In this document: positions 4,682 through 9,567 of the stretch, piece by piece
Position numbering within the stretch: the first letter of the stretch is position 1
Layout of the letters: each line of letters opens with the position of its first letter
Assembly (NCBI GenBank): GCA_003096255.1
Contig: PIXS01000150.1
Span: forward strand, 1 to 9,567
Direction: 5' to 3'
Length of the DNA stretch: 9,567 nt
From: Candidatus Bathyarchaeum sp.
Lineage (GTDB): Archaea > Thermoproteota > Bathyarchaeia > Bathyarchaeales > Bathyarchaeaceae
The notes under the pieces: generated by a model
Database searches by the model: none
The model's input: the letters and a program-made list of their open reading frames with translations, nothing else
Told to the model about the DNA's origin: nothing
Translations under genes and position numbers: made by a program

Positions 4682-6599
4682 TAATATTTTTGAATTCTTC
4701 GAAGGCCTGCTTTGCCTCTTCCACCGAAGCCTTGTCTTCTAGGGTCGAGACGTCACCGATAGACTGTCCAGCAGCGATGGCCTTTAGAACTCTGCGCATG
4801 ATTTTGCCGCTTCTAGTCTTTGGCAGTTTTGTTACAAAGTATATGTTTTCAGGCGTTGCTAGAGGACCAACAGTGCTTCTCATGTGAGTTCTCAATTCTT
4901 TGGCAAGTTCGTCAGATGGCTTGTTTCCTTCCTTAAGAACTGCGAAGACTACGATTGTTTCTCCTTTGATTTCGTGAGGCTTGCTGGCGACTGCTGCTTC
5001 TGCTACTGCTGGGTGCGCGACCATTGCGCTTTCAAGTTCTACAGTTCCTAGTCTGTGGCCTGCAACCTTTAGTACTTCGTCTGCTCTGCCTAACAGCCAT
5101 AGGTATCCATCTTCGTCTCTCATGCAGTAGTCTCCAGCAAAGTAGGAGCCTGGGAATCTAGTCCAGTAAGTTTCCTTGAACCTTTCAGGGTCCTTGTAGA
5201 CTGTTAGAGCCATTCCTGGCCATGGTTTCTTGATTATGATGTAGCCTCTTACTCCTGCAGGTACTGGTTTTCCGTTTTCATCTACAACATCAACATCGAT
5301 GCCGGGCAGCGGGAATGTTGCGGAGCCAGGTTTCAGGGGAACAAGTCCTATTCCAGGCGCTGGCGAAATCATTATTCCTCCAGTTTCTGTTTGCCACCAA
5401 GTGTCTACGATTGGGCACCGTTCTCCACCTATGTTCTTGAAGTACCACATCCACGCTTCAGGATTGATTGGTTCTCCAACACTTCCCAGAATCGATAAAC
5501 TGCTCAGGTCATGCTTCTTGATCAGGTCTTCACCCAAACGCATGAACATCCGTATGGCTGTTGGCGACGTGTAAAGGGTCGTAATCTTGTATTCTTCAAT
5601 GATTTCCCACCATCTGTCAGGGGTCGGATAGTCTGGTGCGCCTTCATACATGACAATTGATGCGCCATTCAGCAAAGGTGCATAAACAATGAAGCTGTGT
5701 CCAGTGACCCATCCGATGTCGGCGTTGCACCAGTACACGCTGTCTTCCTGTATGTTGAAAACCGTCTTGTAGACAGAGTTAATGTAAACCAAGTAGCCGC
5801 CTGTGCTGTGAACAATACCTTTTGGTTTTCCTGTTGTTCCTGAAGTGTAAAGAATGAACAGAGGATGAGTACTCTCAACAGCTAATGGAGGTACAGGCTT
5901 CTCGTTATGCTTCATAACATCGTGATACCAAACGTCCCTGCCTTCTTCCATGCTAATTTCGTGACAAGTCCTCTTCACAACGACCACTTTCTTCACGGAT
6001 GGCGTAGTTTTCACGGCTTCATCAACTATCTTCTTCAGTTCGATGATTTTGCCTCTTCTAAAGCCGCCGTCCGCTGTTATGACAACGTTAGCTTCAGTGT
6101 GGTTCACTCGGTCAGCTAGAGCTTGTGAACTGAATCCAGAAAAGACTACAGTGTGGATTGCGCCTATTCGGGCACATGCCAACATGGCTATGGGCAATTC
6201 AACTATCATTGGCAAATAAAATGCTACACGGTCGCCATCTTTTACACCCAATTTCTTGAGGGCAGCCGCAAACTTGTTAACCTCTTTGTAGAGCTGGAGG
6301 TAACTAAGGGTCTTCTCTTCGCCATCTTCGCCCACCCAATATATAGCTACTTTGTTTCGTCTCCAGTTCTTCAGGTGCTTGTCAACACAAAGGTAAGATG
6401 CGTTTAGCATGCCGCCAGGGAACCATTTTGCGAAAGGTAGATCCCAGTCAAGCACTCGGTCCCATGTGCTGAACCAATCAAGCTTTCTTGCTTCTTGCTC
6501 CCAATACTCTTCTATGTCATCTAACGATTTTCTATAAGTGTCCATATATCGTTTTATTGGCCAGTATCTCAATTCAACTGGCAGAGAGTCTGTTTTCAT
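4668..6599 (-). CDS. acs: Acetyl-CoA synthetase (AMP-forming)
   Basis: The protein has 643 residues, close to the usual 640-660. It turns acetate, ATP and CoA into acetyl-CoA, AMP and pyrophosphate through an acetyl-adenylate. Motifs in order: phosphate loop [11 protein letters not shown] (251-261), [10 protein letters not shown] (399-408) with Trp402 matching the tryptophan that limits the pocket to acetate, Asp490 in FAGD for ATP ribose contact, [16 protein letters not shown] (504-519) with the hinge and CoA-binding residues, and [11 protein letters not shown] (593-603) with catalytic Lys599, the residue acetylated for control in bacterial Acs. The frame extends 16 codons upstream to 6647, but AGGTGAT lies 3 bases before the internal ATG at 6599, so that start was chosen. 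The gene is monocistronic and convergent with eL37. Propionate use cannot be excluded but the tryptophan argues for acetate. Confidence 0.95.
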   Translation of the reverse strand: MKTDSLPVELRYWPIKRYMDTYRKSLDDIEEYWEQEARKLDWFSTWDRVLDWDLPFAKWFPGGMLNASYLCVDKHLKNWRRNKVAIYWVGEDGEEKTLSYLQLYKEVNKFAAALKKLGVKDGDRVAFYLPMIVELPIAMLACARIGAIHTVVFSGFSSQALADRVNHTEANVVITADGGFRRGKIIELKKIVDEAVKTTPSVKKVVVVKRTCHEISMEEGRDVWYHDVMKHNEKPVPPLAVESTHPLFILYTSGTTGKPKGIVHSTGGYLVYINSVYKTVFNIQEDSVYWCNADIGWVTGHSFIVYAPLLNGASIVMYEGAPDYPTPDRWWEIIEEYKITTLYTSPTAIRMFMRLGEDLIKKHDLSSLSILGSVGEPINPEAWMWYFKNIGGERCPIVDTWWQTETGGIMISPAPGIGLVPLKPGSATFPLPGIDVDVVDENGKPVPAGVRGYIIIKKPWPGMALTVYKDPERFKETYWTRFPGSYFAGDYCMRDEDGYLWLLGRADEVLKVAGHRLGTVELESAMVAHPAVAEAAVASKPHEIKGETIVVFAVLKEGNKPSDELAKELRTHMRSTVGPLATPENIYFVTKLPKTRSGKIMRRVLKAIAAGQSIGDVSTLEDKASVEEAKQAFEEFKNITKKK

Positions 6600-6645
6600 A
6601 CTATCACCTAATCGACCATTATCGTGCGAACACAAAAAGCTCCAC

Positions 6646-6653
6646 AAATATAT
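6646..6653 (-). promoter_or_regulatory. TATA box of acs
   Basis: On the minus strand the sequence reads AGGATATATTTG. It lies about 50 bases before ATG 6599 and predicts a start near 6624, with a leader of about 25 bases containing AGGTGAT. It falls inside the 16-codon upstream extension of the frame, which further supports the shorter protein. A second TATA-like CTTATATAAAC lies at about 6732-6740 on the same strand. Confidence 0.5.
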
Positions 6654-6740
6654 CCTTTACGGAGTAGACTACAGCTACAAACAACTAACCTTTTTACATT
6701 TTGTCTACAAAAACCTGCCCTAATTGAATGTTTATATAAG

Positions 6741-6843
6741 TGGCGAGCCCGCAGGGATTTGAACCCTGGGTCTTCGGCTCCGAAGGCTTGCGCGTCACTT
6801 ATTCAGGTGACTCGACGCCTTATCCAAACTAGGCTACGGGCTC
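6741..6843 (-). tRNA. tRNA-Arg (anticodon UCG) with a 25-base intron at position 29/30 and encoded CCA
   Basis: The gene reads on the minus strand. Acceptor GAGCCCG pairs with CGGGCTC over seven bases; the D arm is GCCT, a loop with GG, AGGC; the T arm is CAGGG-TTCAAAT-CCCTG. A normal anticodon arm appears only when an intron is removed: exon 1 is 6843-6813 (31 bases, ending TCG), the intron is 6812-6788, and exon 2 starts at 6787 with GC. Joined, TCGGC pairs perfectly with GCCGA around the loop CTTCGGA, giving anticodon TCG (6783-6781). The mature body is 74 bases with a 5-base variable loop. Discriminator G (6744) and CCA (6743-6741) are encoded. It would read CGA and probably other CGN arginine codons. 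It lies between acs and a divergent membrane-protein gene. Confidence 0.9.
6788..6812 (-). other. tRNA intron at non-canonical position 29/30 with relaxed bulge-helix-bulge
   Basis: The intron can fold with GTCAC and GTGAC as an inner stem around CTGAATAA. The end of exon 1 (GCGT) can pair with intron GCGC as the central helix (one G-U pair), leaving bulge CGA with the 5' cut after CG and bulge AAG with the 3' cut after AA, as the archaeal splicing endonuclease expects. Outer pairing AAG/CTT requires one extra unpaired base, so the motif is relaxed. Such forms are typical of organisms with the heteromeric endonuclease. Confidence 0.75.
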
Positions 6844-6872
6844 TACCGACAATAGATGATAAAATGAATGAT

Positions 6873-6881
6873 TAAAGTATA
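6873..6881 (-). promoter_or_regulatory. TATA box of the tRNA-Arg gene
   Basis: The minus strand reads GCTATACTTTA here. A start 25-27 bases downstream falls near 6850, only a few bases before the tRNA 5' end at 6843, as is usual for archaeal tRNA genes. Confidence 0.5.
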
Positions 6882-7005
6882 GCGGATATTCAGCCCTCAA
6901 TCATCTGACGTGGCGGAGTTGATTTAGCCAGTTAATGTTAAGAACATGAAACAGCCATCATTTAGTGAATCGAGTTTCTGGCTTTTGGGGAATGGAGGCA
7001 TATCT

Positions 7006-7506
7006 TTGAAGAATTACAAAAATCCAGAGTTCTATGTTGCTGTAATCATTATGTTGTTCACAGCTGTTTTCTCAGCTTGGACTTTTACTAACTGGTCTAG
7101 CCTATCCTTTTTCGTTGGCGACCTGTTCTTTGTCCATTGGCTCAGCATACTGGCAACCGTCTTCATCGCGGCGTTGGTTCCAGTTTATTATGTTCTGAAG
7201 CGTAAGCGCCCCAGAAGCATCCGGACGCTGTTGCGGCTTCATGTTTTCGGGTATCTGTTCGCTTTTCTGCTAGTTTCGATCCATTTTGCCCAACACACTG
7301 GCAGATTGTCTGGCTTCATTCTAAGATTAGAAGAGGGTTTTGTCTTGTTTCTGGTTTTGGGACTAATCGTTGCCACTGGAATGATTGAACGATTTGGAGC
7401 AAGACTGAAACTGGCGAAATACACAAAATTTGTTCACAGATATTCCGTGGCAGTTTTCTATCTGGTGATGGTTTTCCATGTGCTTCAAGCTCTAAACATA
7501 ATCTAA
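7006..7506 (+). CDS. Small five-helix membrane protein with two H-x13-H helices, ferric-reductase-like or cytochrome b-like heme core
   Basis: The protein has 166 residues from TTG 7006. Numbering here follows the longer frame from ATG 6946 (186 residues). Five membrane helices lie at about 29-49, 60-84, 98-117, 129-148 and 163-184. Helix 3 holds His99 and His113 and helix 5 holds His164 and His178, each pair 14 residues apart. This spacing in alternate helices is the bis-heme pattern of ferric reductase, NADPH oxidase and MsrQ-type domains, where two hemes stack across the membrane. No FAD or NADPH domain follows, so an electron donor must come from another protein. GGAGG at 6993-6997 sits 8 bases before TTG 7006, while ATG 6946 has no ribosome site; the longer form would add 20 residues. 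The heme role is inferred from pattern. Confidence 0.7.
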   Translation: MKNYKNPEFYVAVIIMLFTAVFSAWTFTNWSSLSFFVGDLFFVHWLSILATVFIAALVPVYYVLKRKRPRSIRTLLRLHVFGYLFAFLLVSIHFAQHTGRLSGFILRLEEGFVLFLVLGLIVATGMIERFGARLKLAKYTKFVHRYSVAVFYLVMVFHVLQALNII

Positions 7507-7546
7507 CATCTTCAATGATGCCTCAGGATTTTTGGAAAATCACTAT

Positions 7547-7555
7547 CCTTAAATC
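7547..7555 (+). promoter_or_regulatory. TATA box giving a predicted leaderless transcript
   Basis: CCTTAAATC is centred about 27 bases before ATG 7578, so transcription should begin at or within a few bases of the start codon. There is no Shine-Dalgarno sequence before this ATG, which agrees with a leaderless mRNA. Confidence 0.5.
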
Positions 7556-7577
7556 ATCATTTCATGTTTAGACAGTC

Positions 7578-8726
7578 ATGAAGAAGCTGTTCGTTGTTGC
7601 AGTTTTCTGTTTTCTGCTCGTTGCTTCACTCTTCACAATTTTTCTTCTTGCCTCCCCCACAAATGAGCCTCTCGACGTTTTCGTGGGCATTGATGTGGCT
7701 TATGATGACTTGGACGAAATCAAAGCCCTTGTTGACGAAACCTGTTCTTACACTAACACGATTGTGATTGGCAGCACAGGAATAACCTATAATGTTACCA
7801 AATTGAATGATGCCTGCGAGTATGTTTACGATAAAGGCATGTACTTCATGATTTACATGCATCCCCAAATGGAAACCGAAAAAAGTGAGGAACAAAGGCA
7901 ATGGGTGGAGGCTGCTAGAAGCCGGTGGGAGGAGCGTTTTCTTGGTTTGTATGCCCACGATGAAACCGGTGGAAGACAGCTAGATAATGCAAAAATCAGA
8001 GTGCTTTATGAAAAACCTGCCAATTACACAGATGCCGCGGAAAAATATGCAATCAAATTAGGTGAACATCTTGGAAACATCACAGAGAGCCCCATTTACG
8101 CCGGAAACCTGAGTTTGTTCACTTCAGATTATGCCCTTTACTGGTTCGATTACAAAGGAGGATACGACACAGTTTTTGCGGAATTTGGCTGGAACTACAG
8201 CAGACAACTGAACATAGCCCTCTGCAGAGGAGCCGCAACAGCCCAAAACAAGGAATGGGGCATAATGATAACATGGACCTACAATCATCCGCCATACCTT
8301 GAGTCCGGTCCTGAACTCCTCGAGGACATGATTCTTGCTTACGAAAACGGAGCAAAGTACATTCTTGTCTTTGACACCAACAAAGATTACACTGATGGAG
8401 TGCTAACTGAAGAGCATCTGGATGCTTTCAAGCAGTTCTGGGACTACGCCAAAAAACATCCACGACAAGCTGAGTCGCCATCCAAGAGAGTGGCATACGT
8501 TCTACCAGAGGGGTATGCTTATGGTTTTCGTGGTCCCCATGACAAAATTTGGGGATTCTGGGAGGGAGCCGATGACCCCCTTAGTCACAGCATAAGCGTG
8601 GACGTCGGCAACTACTTGGAAGAATACGGAACCAACTTGGACATAATCTATGATGATGGAACAGCCATAGAAACCCTATACTCCAAGTACATCTACTGGA
8701 ACGGAACCACAACCCCCATTTCATAG
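7578..8726 (+). CDS. Secreted or membrane-anchored protein of unknown function, probable barrel fold, possibly glycoside-hydrolase-like
   Basis: The protein has 382 residues. An N-terminal signal peptide or anchor (basic MKK, hydrophobic residues 4-25) is followed by a mature domain outside the cell. Six N-glycosylation sequons (Asn72, 149, 167, 177, 206, 375) support an extracellular place. Strand-like segments alternate with helices as in a TIM barrel: DVFVGIDVAY (33-42), NTIVIGST, MYFMIYMHP (88-96), FLGLYAHDE (121-129), YDTVFAEFGWN (196-206), EWGIMITWTYNHP (226-238), AKYILVFDTN (259-268). Acidic residues Asp128, Glu129, Glu202 and Asp266 at strand ends could be catalytic, as in glycoside hydrolases, but no family was recognised. 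Residues 303-360 (RVAYVLPEGYAYGF to LDIIYDDG) form a separate C-terminal segment. ATG 7578 has no ribosome site, and a TATA box fits a leaderless start. Confidence 0.75.
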   Translation: MKKLFVVAVFCFLLVASLFTIFLLASPTNEPLDVFVGIDVAYDDLDEIKALVDETCSYTNTIVIGSTGITYNVTKLNDACEYVYDKGMYFMIYMHPQMETEKSEEQRQWVEAARSRWEERFLGLYAHDETGGRQLDNAKIRVLYEKPANYTDAAEKYAIKLGEHLGNITESPIYAGNLSLFTSDYALYWFDYKGGYDTVFAEFGWNYSRQLNIALCRGAATAQNKEWGIMITWTYNHPPYLESGPELLEDMILAYENGAKYILVFDTNKDYTDGVLTEEHLDAFKQFWDYAKKHPRQAESPSKRVAYVLPEGYAYGFRGPHDKIWGFWEGADDPLSHSISVDVGNYLEEYGTNLDIIYDDGTAIETLYSKYIYWNGTTTPIS

Positions 8727-8796
8727 GCTTTTCCATAAAATCGCCAGGATTTTTCTGAGAAACAATGATTTTCTGATAGCTCAAGTCCCTGCAAAA

Positions 8797-8803
8797 TTTA
8801 ATA
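8797..8803 (+). promoter_or_regulatory. TATA box of the tail sheath gene
   Basis: TTTAATA lies in the A/T-rich AAAATTTAATAC. A start about 25 bases downstream is near 8826, just before GGGTGA at 8830-8835, which is 8 bases ahead of GTG 8844. The sheath gene thus appears to start a transcription unit. A T5 run near 8750-8754, just after the previous gene, would separate the two. Confidence 0.45.
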
Positions 8804-8843
8804 CATCTTAAACATGATAAAAGAAATCAGGGTGAGATGGCTG

Positions 8844-9567
8844 GTGCCCGAGTATTTAGCTCCAGGAGTCTATGTTGAAGAAGTAGAAATTGGTGCAAAA
8901 CCCATCGAGGGCGTAAGCACAAGTACCGCGGGATTTCTGGGTGAAACCGAAAGGGGACCAACTTTTCCACGGTTGGTAACCAGTTGGTCTGAGTATCAAC
9001 GAATCTACGGTGGCCATTTTGGAACTGATAAATATCTTCCTTATTCTGTCGAAGGTTTCTTTATGAATGGCGGTCAAAGATGCTACATCGCCAGAATTGT
9101 CAAATCTACAGATGAAAAAGCCCATCTAAAACTAAGAACAGTTGATGACACTGATGTCGTGGCGGTTACGGCTATAGGTGAAGGGTCATGGGGAAAGAGA
9201 ATAGCCATAAAAACTAAGAAAACCCCAGATGGAAAACATTTCAACCTAAGTGTGTTTTACTGGAAACAAGCCGTCCAATTATATGATCCAACACTAAACA
9301 GAATTGAAGACAGAAACAAACCGCGACCCGACGTTACAGAAGTGTTTGACAAAGTCTCAATCGATGAATCATCACCAGAATTCTACGAAAAGAATGTAAA
9401 CAAAATATCCAATCTAATCCAGATAAAAAAATTAGCTGGCGCAGCTGAAGTTCCCGAAGACATACAAATAACTGCATTGGAAGGAAAAATTAGTTGTGAA
9501 AGTGCTCCTGAATTGAATGATTACCTGAGAACAGATACAAAAGTACCTGGGCAGAAAAAGGGTTTGA
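8844..9567 (+). CDS. Contractile tail sheath protein, N-terminal 241 residues (partial)
   Basis: The frame is open to the right edge with no stop. It starts MPEYLAPGVYVEEVEIGAKP, the common opening of contractile sheath proteins, followed by STAGFLGETERGPTFPRLVT (26-45), SWSEYQRIYGG (47-57), YLPYSVEGFFMNGGQRCYIARIV (64-86), AIGEGSWGKRIAIKTK (110-125) and VFDKVSIDESSPEFYEKNVNKISNLI (167-192). These are the handshake and N-terminal sheath elements shared by phage tails and extracellular contractile injection systems. The sheath wraps an inner tube and contracts to drive it through a membrane. GTG 8844 was chosen because GGGTGA (8830-8835) lies 8 bases upstream; an in-frame ATG at 8814 would add 10 residues unlike the family. 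Full sheaths have about 350-700 residues, so more than a third is probably present. Whether this is a provirus or an injection system cannot be decided here. Confidence 0.9.
   Translation, partial: MPEYLAPGVYVEEVEIGAKPIEGVSTSTAGFLGETERGPTFPRLVTSWSEYQRIYGGHFGTDKYLPYSVEGFFMNGGQRCYIARIVKSTDEKAHLKLRTVDDTDVVAVTAIGEGSWGKRIAIKTKKTPDGKHFNLSVFYWKQAVQLYDPTLNRIEDRNKPRPDVTEVFDKVSIDESSPEFYEKNVNKISNLIQIKKLAGAAEVPEDIQITALEGKISCESAPELNDYLRTDTKVPGQKKGL

Noticed and set aside
6600..6647. Sixteen-codon N-terminal extension of acs
   Set aside because: It contains the predicted TATA box and leader, and the strong AGGTGAT ribosome site serves the ATG at 6599.
6745..6843. Class II (Leu/Ser) tRNA with a long variable arm, using the CTTCGGAGCCGAAG stem, or tRNA-Phe using CTGAATAA as loop
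   Set aside because: Neither gives a proper 5-base anticodon stem with a 7-base loop. The Arg(UCG) reading with an intron yields perfect stems throughout.
6741..6843. tRNA as an integration site for a mobile element linked to the sheath gene
   Set aside because: No integrase is visible, and I see no repeat of the tRNA 3' end elsewhere in the window. The genes between are not obviously mobile.
6624..6875. Plus-strand frame with ARRDLNPGSSAPKA across the tRNA gene
   Set aside because: This peptide is the well-known false translation of the antisense strand of a tRNA. The span is fully explained by tRNA-Arg and its flanks.

Overview
The window is archaeal, most likely from the Thermoproteota (TACK) side; Bathyarchaeia would fit, but that placement is inference. 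Evidence for archaea: an LSm/Sm-like gene directly followed by ribosomal protein eL37, a stand-alone PyrI, a tRNA with an intron at a non-canonical position, TATA-type promoters about 25 bases before gene starts, Shine-Dalgarno sequences of the GGAGGTGA type, and frequent GTG and TTG starts. GC content looks intermediate.

Layout, left to right. (1) The tail of a PhoU-like DUF47 protein (1-149). (2) A four-CBS-domain protein with a C-terminal ribosome-hibernation (HPF/S30AE-like) domain (263-1435), then a 41-residue desulforedoxin (1462-1587). (3) pyrI without pyrB (1650-2114) and a helical, possibly ferritin-like protein (2226-2696). (4) A heat-shock-type unit: an ArsR-like winged-helix regulator whose promoter carries two identical operators TATTAC-N6-GTAATA, followed by an Hsp20 chaperone gene whose ribosome binding site overlaps the regulator's stop. 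(5) The LSm-eL37 operon (4025-4465). (6) On the minus strand, acetyl-CoA synthetase (4668-6599), convergent with LSm-eL37; both ends carry hairpin plus T-tract terminator-like structures. (7) On the minus strand, a tRNA-Arg(UCG) gene with a 25-base intron at position 29/30 and an encoded CCA. (8) A small five-helix membrane protein with two H-x13-H helices, the signature of a bis-heme ferric-reductase-type core. (9) A secreted or membrane-anchored, probably barrel-fold protein of unknown function, predicted leaderless. (10) The first 241 residues of a contractile tail sheath protein running off the right edge.

Most of the window is chromosomal housekeeping: phosphate control, ribosome hibernation, redox, pyrimidine control, protein folding, RNA and ribosome genes, and acetate activation. 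The right edge is different. The sheath gene has its own promoter and ribosome binding site and probably opens a contractile injection system or a provirus locus that continues beyond the window. No intergenic stretch exceeds about 300 bases. No CRISPR array, insertion sequence or integrase is visible.
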